DNA of 7,604 nucleotides from an uncultured Treponema sp. (GCA_905372265.1 CAJPOL010000084.1:1-7604); one strand, 5' to 3'; counted from the first letter of the stretch, positions 1-6,041 are shown. Notes: generated by a model from the sequence alone, not told the origin. A program made the numbers and translations.

Positions 1-53
1 AGAGCAACAGACTCTTAATCTGTGGGTCGCAGGTTCGAAGCCTGCATGGCTCA
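1..53 (+). tRNA. tRNA-Lys(CTT), 5' part cut off by the window edge
   Basis: This is the 3' three-quarters of a lysine tRNA. The anticodon stem pairs 7-11 with 19-23 around a 7-base loop (12-18), with anticodon CTT at 14-16, reading AAG. The T arm is a 5-bp stem (29-33 with 41-45) enclosing the TTCGAAG loop. The 3' acceptor strand is 46-52 and the discriminator base is A53. The 5' acceptor strand and most of the D arm lie left of the window. No CCA is encoded after base 53, so maturation would need the CCA-adding enzyme. Confidence 0.95.
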
Positions 54-54
54 A

Positions 55-81
55 AATGTCAAAACACTTGACATTGTTTTT
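55..81 (+). terminator. Intrinsic terminator of the tRNA-Lys transcript
   Basis: A perfect 8-bp inverted repeat, AATGTCAA (55-62) and TTGACATT (68-75), closes a 5-nt loop and is followed by GTTTTT (76-81). It starts two bases after the tRNA-Lys 3' end, the right place to stop that transcript. The stem is AT-rich, so efficiency may be moderate. Its 3' arm contains the -35 hexamer of the next promoter. Confidence 0.65.
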
Positions 82-96
82 AAACACCGGTATACT
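68..96 (+). promoter_or_regulatory. Sigma-70-type promoter for tRNA-Leu/tRNA-Gly
   Basis: A consensus -35 box TTGACA (68-73) is followed by a 17-bp spacer and a -10 box TATACT (91-96, 5 of 6 consensus bases). A start near base 103 would leave a leader of about 13 nt before tRNA-Leu, normal for RNase P processing. This is the best-matching promoter in the window. Confidence 0.85.
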
Positions 97-115
97 ATTA
101 CGACTCACTTTGTGA

Positions 116-195
116 GCGAGAGTGGTGGAATTGGCAGACACGCCAGACTTAGGATCTGGTGCCTCGGCGTGAGGGTTCAAGTCCCTCCTCTCGCA
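116..195 (+). tRNA. tRNA-Leu(TAG)
   Basis: A complete class II leucine tRNA of 80 nt. The acceptor stem pairs GCGAGAG (116-122) with CTCTCGC (188-194), all seven Watson-Crick, with discriminator A195. The anticodon stem pairs 143-147 with 155-159, and the loop at 148-154 holds anticodon TAG (150-152), reading CUA and probably other CUN codons. The extended variable region between the anticodon and T arms is typical of Leu tRNAs. No CCA is encoded. It is probably cotranscribed with tRNA-Gly 35 nt downstream. Confidence 0.96.
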
Positions 196-230
196 GGATT
201 CCACACAGTCCATACCGAGCGATATATTTT

Positions 231-302
231 GCGGGAATAGCTCAGTGGTAGAGCGCCACCTTGCCAAGGTGGATGTCGCGGGTTCAATCCCCGTTTCCCG
301 CT
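231..302 (+). tRNA. tRNA-Gly(GCC)
   Basis: A complete glycine tRNA of 72 nt. The acceptor stem GCGGGAA (231-237) pairs with TTCCCGC (295-301), with discriminator T302. The anticodon stem CCACC/GGTGG holds the loop TTGCCAA with anticodon GCC at 263-265, reading GGC and GGT. The T stem (278-282 with 290-294) has one G-T pair. No CCA is encoded. No convincing promoter of its own is seen in the 35-nt gap after tRNA-Leu, so both are likely cut from one precursor. Confidence 0.96.
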
Positions 303-307
303 CTTAT

Positions 308-342
308 AAAGCGATTCGGTCAAACCGAATCGCTTTTTTTTT
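308..342 (+). terminator. Strong intrinsic terminator after the tRNA-Leu/Gly unit
   Basis: A perfect 10-bp stem (311-320 with 324-333) encloses a 3-nt loop, extends by AAA/TTT pairs, and runs into nine consecutive T residues (334-342). This is a textbook rho-independent terminator placed six bases after tRNA-Gly. It insulates the tRNA unit from the tig operon. Confidence 0.92.
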
Positions 343-410
343 GGCCGGATCACACCGGCAGGAGAGCTGGTTTTCTCCTATATTTTTTGCAGGATTAAGG
401 ATACCAATCA
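343..410 (+). promoter_or_regulatory. Leader region of the tig-clpP-clpX operon
   Basis: The 68 bp between the tRNA terminator and tig must hold the operon promoter unless read-through feeds it. The best -10 candidate is TATATT at 379-384, without a recognisable -35 at 16-18 bp. Two short hairpins lie in tandem: GCCGG/CCGGC (344-348 with 355-359) and GGAGA/TCTCC (361-365 with 374-378). The tig Shine-Dalgarno AAGGA (397-401) sits 9 nt before the ATG. No CIRCE-type operator is seen. Confidence 0.4.
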
Positions 411-1802
411 ATGAATTTTACAAAAAACTACACACCTGTCGAAAAATCACAGATGAAGCTGTCGATAACCGTTAAACAAGATGAAGTACAAAATCAGTAT
501 GCGCTTTTGACAAAAAAGTACTCCCGTGAACTGCAAATACCGGGTTTCCGTAAAGGGAAAGTTCCGGTAAAAATCCTTGAACAAAAATTCGGAGATGCTC
601 TGCGCTCTGAAACATTCAATGGAATAATCGAAAATGTGTTACAGGAAATTTTTGCTACTGCCGACAAATATGAACGGCCGCTGCCGTACTCACAGCCGGC
701 GATTGACGGTACACCCGATTTTAAACTGGATTCCGATATGTCGTTTACGGTTGTATACGATGTGCGGCCGAACATTGCTCCGGTAAATGTTGAAGGTTTT
801 ACCGTATCTATTCCCGATGTAACGGTTGCCGATGAAGATATTGATAAAGAGCTGAAGCATATTCAAGAGCGGAACGCGCTTGTGATCGATTGCGCCGAAA
901 CGGATACCGTGCAGAAAGATTCTATCGTTACCATCAACTTTGTAGAACTTGACGAATCGGGTCAGGAAGTTGACAATACGCGGCGTAATGATTTTGTCTT
1001 TACGGTCGGTAACAGTGATTTCCGTTATGAGCTTGATGATGATCTTATCGGTATGAAAAAAGGAGAAGAGAGAATTATAGAACACTCCTATCCTGCCGGC
1101 CACATGGATCCGGCGCTTGCAGGTAAGACAAAAAAGGTAAAAGTACACCTGACGGCCTTAAAAAAGAAGGATTTACCCGCCATTGATGATGAGCTTGCGC
1201 AGGATGTAAGTGAAAAGTATGCAACGTTAGCCGATCTAAAGGCTGATATTTCAAAGAATCTTTCTATCAAGATACAAGATGAATTGGAACGCCGGAAAAA
1301 TAATGATTTACTGAAACAAATAGCCGAAGCCAATCCTTTTGAACTGCCTGAATCGATGATTGCGGCGGAACTTGAAGGACGATGGGAAATGCTGGCGAAT
1401 CAGATGCGTATGTCCGGTGCGGAATTAGAGAAATTAACCGCCGCTGTTGAAGGCCGCTTATCAAAGAGATCCGCAATGCAAGAGTGGCGGGCAGATGCCG
1501 AACTCCGTTTAAAGACACGACTGATCGTTGAAAAACTATTGGAGGAACGGAATATTACCGTTACACCTGAAGAGGTAGAAGCTGAATACCCCGTTATTGC
1601 GGAGCGGAGCGGAAATACTGCCGAAGAGGTAAAAAAATACTACACTGAAAATGTGCGTCAAAAAGAATATCTTATAGATGATATAAAAGAAAAAAAACTT
1701 TATGCACAGCTTTTTGAAAAATCAAAATTGAAGAAAACCAAAAAGATGTCTCTGGAGCAATTCTTAAATGAGGAAGCGACCGATGCAGGAAAGAATGCAT
1801 AG
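411..1802 (+). CDS. tig: Trigger factor, ribosome-associated chaperone and peptidyl-prolyl isomerase
   Basis: Trigger factor docks at the ribosome exit tunnel, shields nascent chains and has cis-trans prolyl isomerase activity in the cytosol. The 463 residues follow the family plan. The N-terminal ribosome-binding domain carries the signature GFRKGKVP at residues 45-52. An FKBP-like isomerase domain lies at about 165-250 (hydrophobic strands around VTINFVEL, then VGNSDF and LIGMKKGE). A helical SurA-like chaperone domain covers about 260-435. The protein is a little longer than the 432-residue E. coli protein and ends in a lysine-rich stretch (438-445) plus a short acidic tail. The start is supported by AAGGA 9 nt upstream and by the signature lying at nearly the same position as in E. 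coli. It is the first gene of an operon with clpP and clpX, a gene order known in many bacteria. Its end overlaps the start of clpP. Confidence 0.96.
   Translation: MNFTKNYTPVEKSQMKLSITVKQDEVQNQYALLTKKYSRELQIPGFRKGKVPVKILEQKFGDALRSETFNGIIENVLQEIFATADKYERPLPYSQPAIDGTPDFKLDSDMSFTVVYDVRPNIAPVNVEGFTVSIPDVTVADEDIDKELKHIQERNALVIDCAETDTVQKDSIVTINFVELDESGQEVDNTRRNDFVFTVGNSDFRYELDDDLIGMKKGEERIIEHSYPAGHMDPALAGKTKKVKVHLTALKKKDLPAIDDELAQDVSEKYATLADLKADISKNLSIKIQDELERRKNNDLLKQIAEANPFELPESMIAAELEGRWEMLANQMRMSGAELEKLTAAVEGRLSKRSAMQEWRADAELRLKTRLIVEKLLEERNITVTPEEVEAEYPVIAERSGNTAEEVKKYYTENVRQKEYLIDDIKEKKLYAQLFEKSKLKKTKKMSLEQFLNEEATDAGKNA
1771..1776 (+). promoter_or_regulatory. Ribosome binding site favouring the clpP start at 1783
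   Basis: AGGAAG lies 6 nt before the ATG at 1783 and inside the tig coding sequence. The alternative ATG at 1795 has AGGA at 1787-1790, only 4 nt away, and the ATG at 1768 has no good site. Spacing therefore favours 1783, with 1795 as a possible second start. Confidence 0.55.
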
Positions 1803-2388
1803 CCTTGTTCCGTATGTTATTGAGCAAACAGGCAATGGAGAGCGCAGTTACGATATTTTCTCACGTCTTTTAAAGGATAGGATTATCTTCATTGACGGTG
1901 AAATTACCGATGCCGCCGCCGATTTAGCCGTAGCGCAACTGCTGTTCTTAGAATCGCAAAATCCCGATAAAGATATCAGCCTTTATATCAACAGCCCGGG
2001 CGGTTCGGTTACTGCCGGTTTAGCGATTTACGATACGATGCAGCATATTCATCCTCAAATACAGACAATCTGCTTAGGACAGGCTGCAAGTATGGCGGCG
2101 GTGCTGTTGGCAGGGGGCAGTAAAGGGAAGCGTTTTGCATTGCCGTCCTCCCGCGTGATGATTCATCAGCCGTGGGGCGGAGCGCAAGGCCAAGCAAGCG
2201 ATATTACGATACAAGCGCGGGAAATCCTGCGGTTAAAACAGCTGATTATCCGGTACTGCGCCGGTCATACCGGCAAAACGGAAGCGGCAGTTGCCGATGA
2301 TATGGAACGGGACTTTTTCATGTCGGCACAAGAAGCATGCGACTACGGTATTGTTGATATGGTGATGGACAGGAGAAAAAATGGCTAA
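1783..2388 (+). CDS. clpP: ATP-dependent Clp protease proteolytic subunit ClpP
   Basis: ClpP forms the barrel-shaped serine peptidase that degrades substrates unfolded by ClpX or ClpA/C in the cytosol. From the chosen start it has 201 residues, the normal family length. The catalytic triad is intact: Ser103 in GQAASMAA, His128 in MIHQP and Asp177 in MERDFF. The spacings of 25 and 49 residues match E. coli ClpP. The N-terminal stretch SLVPYVIEQ, the YINSPGG loop (68-74) and LPSSRVMIHQP are family hallmarks. Three in-frame ATGs (1768, 1783, 1795) are possible. I chose 1783 for its Shine-Dalgarno spacing; the homologous core begins just after the 1795 Met. The gene overlaps the 3' end of tig by 20 nt and clpX by 8 nt, suggesting translational coupling. 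Treponemes are known to carry a second clpP elsewhere, so this would be the clpX-linked copy (often named clpP1). Confidence 0.96.
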   Translation: MQERMHSLVPYVIEQTGNGERSYDIFSRLLKDRIIFIDGEITDAAADLAVAQLLFLESQNPDKDISLYINSPGGSVTAGLAIYDTMQHIHPQIQTICLGQAASMAAVLLAGGSKGKRFALPSSRVMIHQPWGGAQGQASDITIQAREILRLKQLIIRYCAGHTGKTEAAVADDMERDFFMSAQEACDYGIVDMVMDRRKNG

Positions 2389-3625
2389 AACGAGAACCGT
2401 TTCTTCATTGGTATGCTCATTTTGCGGAAAGCGGGAGGATGCAGGCCGTAGAATAGTGCCCGGTCCCGGAGTTGCAATCTGTGACCGCTGTATTCAGCTC
2501 TGCAAAGAGTATTTGCTTGCCTATCAGCTTACCGCTCCGGTACAGCTCGCAGGCGATGTTCCGACCCCTGCCGAATTAAAAGCCTACCTTGATGAATATG
2601 TCGTTGGGCAAGAGAAAGCCAAACGGGTGTTATCGGTTGCCGTTTATAATCATTATAAACGGATTATGCATCCGCCTGCCGACCGCGATGATGTTGTTAT
2701 CGAGAAATCGAATGTATTGCTTATCGGACCGACGGGATCAGGTAAAACCTTGCTCGCGCGAACACTTGCGCAAAAAATGAAAGTTCCGTTCGCTATTGCC
2801 GATGCCACTACGCTGACCGAAGCAGGCTATGTCGGCGAGGATGTTGAAAATATTTTATTAAAGCTGATACAAAATGCCGATGGCGACATAGCCCGTGCCG
2901 AACGCGGTATTATTTTTATTGACGAAATCGATAAAATTGCCCGTAAAAGTGAAAACGTATCAATAACGCGCGATGTTTCCGGAGAGGGCGTTCAGCAGGC
3001 TCTTTTGAAAATTGTTGAAGGAACAGTCGCCTCCGTACCGCCCCAAGGGGGACGGAAACATCCTAATCAGGATATGATAAAAATCGACACGTCTAATATT
3101 CTTTTTGTATGCGGCGGCGCATTTGTCGGGCTTGATACCATTGTACAAACACGTGTTGCGGCAAATCCGATGGGATTCGGGGCTGATGTTAAACCGACAA
3201 AAGAAAAAAACCTTCAAGAACTGTACGATAAAGTCATTCCCGATGATCTTGTTAAATTCGGCATTATTCCGGAGCTTATCGGTCGGTTGCCAATCACCGT
3301 TGCGCTGAATGATTTAAAACTCGCCGATTTACGGCGTATTTTGGTCGAACCGAAAAATGCCGTTGTAAAGCAATTTCAGGCTTCATTCAAACTTGATAAT
3401 GTGAAGCTCACTTTTGATGATGAAGCTCTTGATGCGATCTCTCAGCAAGCGCTTGACCAAAATACCGGTGCACGAGGCCTCCGCTCAATTGTAGAAAAGC
3501 TGATGCTGGATGCGATGTTTGAAGCGCCGTCTGTCAAAGGCGAAAAGGAATTGCACATCACCAAGCAGATAGTTGATTCCGCTGAAAAACCGGAACTCAA
3601 GCTGATTTCGGAAAAAACCGCTTAA
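2381..3625 (+). CDS. clpX: ClpX, AAA+ unfoldase subunit of the ClpXP protease
   Basis: ClpX is a hexameric ATPase that recognises tagged or misfolded proteins, unfolds them and feeds them into ClpP. The 414 residues show the full domain set. An N-terminal C4 zinc-binding domain has Cys12, Cys15, Cys34 and Cys37. Walker A is GPTGSGKT (116-123), the pore-1 loop is GYVGED (149-154), and Walker B is IIFIDEIDKIA (177-187). The pore-2 segment is GGRKHPNQD (223-231), the arginine finger Arg302 lies in IGRLP, and sensor 2 is GARGLRS (363-369). The ClpP-docking loop reads MGF at 264-266, where E. coli has IGF. AGGAG lies 5 nt before the ATG, and the start overlaps the clpP stop in an 8-nt overlap, ATGGCTAA. 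No terminator with a T tract is seen for this strand after the stop, so the transcript may run into the convergent gene. Confidence 0.97.
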   Translation: MAKTRTVSSLVCSFCGKREDAGRRIVPGPGVAICDRCIQLCKEYLLAYQLTAPVQLAGDVPTPAELKAYLDEYVVGQEKAKRVLSVAVYNHYKRIMHPPADRDDVVIEKSNVLLIGPTGSGKTLLARTLAQKMKVPFAIADATTLTEAGYVGEDVENILLKLIQNADGDIARAERGIIFIDEIDKIARKSENVSITRDVSGEGVQQALLKIVEGTVASVPPQGGRKHPNQDMIKIDTSNILFVCGGAFVGLDTIVQTRVAANPMGFGADVKPTKEKNLQELYDKVIPDDLVKFGIIPELIGRLPITVALNDLKLADLRRILVEPKNAVVKQFQASFKLDNVKLTFDDEALDAISQQALDQNTGARGLRSIVEKLMLDAMFEAPSVKGEKELHITKQIVDSAEKPELKLISEKTA

Positions 3626-3633
3626 TAAGGCGG
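3612..3633 (-). terminator. Probable intrinsic terminator of the glycosyltransferase transcript, antisense in clpX
   Basis: Read on the minus strand, CCGC (3633-3630) pairs with GCGG (3621-3618) and is followed directly by six T residues (3617-3612). Further A-T pairs are possible inside the loop. The hairpin lies about 30 nt beyond the glycosyltransferase stop and overlaps the final codons and stop of clpX. The stem is short, so strength is uncertain. The T tract exists only on the minus strand, so it would not stop clpX transcription. Confidence 0.5.
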
Positions 3634-3661
3634 CAATCGGTAGAACCCCGCTGAAACTTGT

Positions 3662-4786
3662 TCAGCATTGTCCTAAATACTCAAGCGTTTCCTCCGCAGT
3701 CTTTTTCCAGCTATATTGTTTTACCCACTCAATTCCGGCTTCAATAAGGCATCTTCTCCGTTCCGTATTGGCTCCTGCCGTATCTTGAATGAGACCTGCA
3801 ATAACCGAAGCGATTTCCTCGGGATTGTTTTGATCAAAGTACTGTGCGCAATCCCCCGCTATTTCAGGTAATGCGCCAGCCCGCGCACATGCAGTCGGAA
3901 TACCGCATGCCATTGCTTCAATAACCGGCAGGCCGACTCCCTCCGCAGCTGACGGAAATACGCAGAGATCTGCTGCCGAATACAGCTGCGGAAGATTTTG
4001 GTGCGGAAAATATCCGGTAAGCAGGATGTCGGAGGTTACCGGAGACCGCAACACTGCCCTATGCACGTACTCAGCACCTTCTCCATCGGCGCCTGCAATA
4101 ACTAACCGATGGGGCGCTTTTGTTTTCTGCTTAAAAATGGAAAATGCTTCTATCAATTCGACATGGCGTTTTGCAGGGTGCACAATTCTTGAAGCGTAAA
4201 TAATATACGGCCGCTTTATCGCAAAGGGCTGTATTAAAAGAGCATCCTTGTGCTCTATATCATGCGGATAAAAAAGTGACGTGTCTATCCCATTATGAAT
4301 GACTTTTATCTTTTCTTCCGCAATACCGCAGGCACGGAGATTGTTTTTAATATACCGGCTCGGACTGATAATGCCCTTGACCGACCTCAGCATAAATTTT
4401 GACATCAACGCGGCAATATTTTGGTATCCGCCGTGTGCGGTCCCGTTCAGCGTATTCTGAATGACAGGTACCGACGGTACATCAAAACGCAGCGGCACCA
4501 AATCGAGCCCCGCGGGGAAAAGCACCAGATCATATTTTTGTTTACGGGCAAACGTGTTAAAAAAAAGCGTATGCCACGTTTTTTCGGCAAATACGGTATC
4601 TCCGGTAGAGATGCCGGTATAATGAATACCGTCAATTCCTGAGGTATAAGTGTATTTATCCAATTCATGCCCGAAAAGCTGTATTTTATGATCCGATTTC
4701 GGCAAATTATGCACAAGCGAAAGAATATAAGAGCCGATACCGGATCTGCCGTGATCGCATCCGAAAGTGTTAATGCCTATATTCAA
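3662..4786 (-). CDS. GT-B fold glycosyltransferase, family GT4-like (group 1)
   Basis: This enzyme should transfer a sugar from a nucleotide-sugar donor to an acceptor, with retention of configuration as is usual for GT4. The product could be a surface glycan, glycolipid or other glycoconjugate; donor and acceptor cannot be told from sequence. From the chosen start it has 374 residues. The N-terminal Rossmann domain opens with MNIGINTFG and a glycine-rich GRSGIGSY (13-20). The C-terminal half has YASRIVHPAKRH (about 197-208), with the basic residues expected for phosphate binding. It also has the EX7E motif in EGVGLPVIE (Glu282 and Glu290), followed by the typical MACGIPTACARAGALPEIAG. There is no signal peptide or membrane helix, so it is probably cytosolic. 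The start is a TTG at 4786 preceded by AGAGG with 7-nt spacing. An upstream in-frame ATG at 4816 gives 384 residues but has no ribosome binding site and overlaps the predicted promoter. It is a single gene, divergent from the helicase and convergent with clpX. Confidence 0.9.
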   Translation of the reverse strand: MNIGINTFGCDHGRSGIGSYILSLVHNLPKSDHKIQLFGHELDKYTYTSGIDGIHYTGISTGDTVFAEKTWHTLFFNTFARKQKYDLVLFPAGLDLVPLRFDVPSVPVIQNTLNGTAHGGYQNIAALMSKFMLRSVKGIISPSRYIKNNLRACGIAEEKIKVIHNGIDTSLFYPHDIEHKDALLIQPFAIKRPYIIYASRIVHPAKRHVELIEAFSIFKQKTKAPHRLVIAGADGEGAEYVHRAVLRSPVTSDILLTGYFPHQNLPQLYSAADLCVFPSAAEGVGLPVIEAMACGIPTACARAGALPEIAGDCAQYFDQNNPEEIASVIAGLIQDTAGANTERRRCLIEAGIEWVKQYSWKKTAEETLEYLGQC

Positions 4787-4793
4787 AAGAATA

Positions 4794-4798
4794 CCTCT
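4794..4798 (-). promoter_or_regulatory. Ribosome binding site that selects the TTG start of the glycosyltransferase
   Basis: On the minus strand AGAGG lies 7 nt before the TTG at 4786-4784, an ideal distance. The in-frame ATG at 4816 lies upstream of this site, and nothing like a Shine-Dalgarno sequence precedes it. The TTG start also gives the usual GT4 beginning, Met-x-Ile-Gly. Confidence 0.65.
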
Positions 4799-4806
4799 TT
4801 TCGCAA

Positions 4807-4815
4807 ATTGTAGCA
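4807..4815 (-). promoter_or_regulatory. Extended -10 promoter of the glycosyltransferase gene
   Basis: On the minus strand TG-C-TACAAT (4815-4807) fits an extended -10 element with 5 of 6 consensus bases. No clear -35 lies at 16-18 bp, as is common for this class. Transcription would start near 4800, just before the AGAGG site, giving a leader of about 14 nt for the TTG start. The upstream ATG at 4816 would then not be transcribed. Confidence 0.5.
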
Positions 4816-4836
4816 TTTATTGAAACAATATGCTAC
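4810..4836. repeat. Imperfect palindrome spanning the divergent promoters
   Basis: The outer arms GTAGCAT (4810-4816) and ATGCTAC (4830-4836) are exact inverted repeats of 7 bp. Inside them ATTG (4819-4822) and CAAT (4826-4829) form a second pair around AAA, with an extra TT at 4817-4818. The outer arms coincide with the two opposed -10 elements. It could be an operator, or simply the result of two similar promoters facing away from each other. Confidence 0.6.
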
Positions 4837-4839
4837 TAT
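4831..4839 (+). promoter_or_regulatory. Extended -10 promoter of the DEAD-box helicase gene
   Basis: TG-C-TACTAT (4831-4839) fits an extended -10 element. No good -35 is seen at the normal distance. The first ATG of the helicase begins only 10 nt after the last base of the element. The predicted start of transcription (about 4845-4848) is therefore almost at the start codon. Confidence 0.5.
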
Positions 4840-4848
4840 CCTGCGGTT

Positions 4849-6021
4849 ATGATGCATTTTTCTGATTTCCCGCTTTCTGCATCGCTTATCAAAGCACTCG
4901 AACAGCGGCACATTGTTGTCCCATCAGCCGTTCAGGAAAAGGTAATTCCGCCCGCCCTTGAAAGAAAAAGTATTTTTTTTGAATCGGAAACCGGTACCGG
5001 TAAAACGCTTGCATTTTTATTGCCGCTTTTGACCCGATCGGTATGTAGCGCAGAAAAGATTTCTCTGCCGCGCCTGCTCATCCTCAGTCCGACGGTTGAG
5101 CTTGCCGCTCAAATAAAGGAAACTGTTGCGCAGCTGCAAGTTTCAGGCGGCGATACGTTTAAAAGCCTCCTGTGTGTGGGCGGCAGCTCATTAAAACGGC
5201 AGATAGAGGGCTTAAAAGAAAAACCTGCAATCATTATCGGTACCCCGGCGCGGGTTGCCGATCTTATCGGATTAAAAAAATTAAAGCTGCACGATATACA
5301 AGCGGCTGTCATAGACGAAGCTGACCGGCAGCTTGCCCCTGAAAGCAGCGATATTTTGCGGTCGGTACTCACCGCGCTGCCAGCCGGTGTACAGCTGCTT
5401 GCCTGCTCCGCTACCCTAAATCGGAAAAGCTGCGCTACACTGGCGGAATACGCCGGCAAAACAGGCGATGCACAGCCTCTGTTCATTGCGCTGCCCCGTG
5501 AGCGCATATTGCAGGAATCTATTGAACACTGGGCTTTTTTCAGTGAAAGGAAGAATAAGACCGGTACGCTGCGGGCGCTTCTTTTTGCGCTCAAAGGCGC
5601 TAAAACTTTGATTTTTACCGCCCCGGCGCATGAAGTGGAAACGCTTGCGCAAAAGCTGCAATATAAAAAAATGAATGCAGCGCCGCTCTATGGAAAATTG
5701 CAGGGGGCGGATCGGAAGCGCATCATTGCCGGATTTCGGTCGGGTAAAACACCGGTATTGATTACAAGCGATCTTTCGGCGCGCGGTCTTGATATACCTG
5801 ACATCAACTACATAGTGCAGATGAATCTTTCAAAAGATGCCGCCTCCTTTATTCATAGGGCAGGCCGCACCGGAAGGGCAGGAAAAAGAGGCGTGAATAT
5901 TGTTATCGGCGATGAATATGAATTACGGATTTTACAAAGACTTGAAAAAAAACTGGGCATCACGGTACAGCCTAAAGTTCTTTTTGAGGGGAGAATAGAA
6001 GAACCGCCTCCCATGGAATAA
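4849..6021 (+). CDS. DEAD-box ATP-dependent RNA helicase
   Basis: The protein should use ATP to unwind short RNA duplexes or remodel RNA-protein complexes, for example in ribosome assembly or mRNA turnover. The 390 residues are almost only the two RecA-like domains. The motifs in order are: Q motif with Gln29 (PSAVQEKVIP), I SETGTGKT (46-53), Ia PTVELA (81-86), Ib TPAR (132-135), II DEAD (156-159), III SAT (187-189), IV LIFTA (254-258), V TSDLSARGLDIP (306-317) and VI HRAGRTGRAGK (336-346). There is only a short C-terminal tail (about 371-390, ending EEPPPME), with no DbpA-type RNA-binding domain or long basic tail, so the target RNA is unknown. Motif Ia has Val where most family members have Arg (PTRELA). 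Two adjacent ATGs (4849, 4852) are possible. Neither has a Shine-Dalgarno sequence, consistent with a leaderless message. It is a single gene, divergent from the glycosyltransferase. Confidence 0.93.
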   Translation: MMHFSDFPLSASLIKALEQRHIVVPSAVQEKVIPPALERKSIFFESETGTGKTLAFLLPLLTRSVCSAEKISLPRLLILSPTVELAAQIKETVAQLQVSGGDTFKSLLCVGGSSLKRQIEGLKEKPAIIIGTPARVADLIGLKKLKLHDIQAAVIDEADRQLAPESSDILRSVLTALPAGVQLLACSATLNRKSCATLAEYAGKTGDAQPLFIALPRERILQESIEHWAFFSERKNKTGTLRALLFALKGAKTLIFTAPAHEVETLAQKLQYKKMNAAPLYGKLQGADRKRIIAGFRSGKTPVLITSDLSARGLDIPDINYIVQMNLSKDAASFIHRAGRTGRAGKRGVNIVIGDEYELRILQRLEKKLGITVQPKVLFEGRIEEPPPME

Positions 6022-6041
6022 GGCCATATGATTATGAAAGC

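Noticed and set aside
104..116. CTCAC-TTT-GTGAG stem in the tRNA-Leu leader as a regulatory hairpin
   Set aside because: It is only 5 bp and uses the first base of the mature tRNA. It is probably just leader sequence removed by RNase P.
22..475. Open frames running across the tRNA region as possible small proteins
   Set aside because: They cover complete tRNA genes and their terminator, and their sequence follows the tRNA stems. No ribosome binding site or protein-like pattern is present.
3650..3666. 6-bp stem GCTGAA/TTCAGC as a two-way terminator between clpX and the glycosyltransferase
   Set aside because: There is no T tract on either side, and the stem overlaps the glycosyltransferase stop codon. 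The hairpin at 3618-3633 with six T residues on the minus strand is the better candidate.
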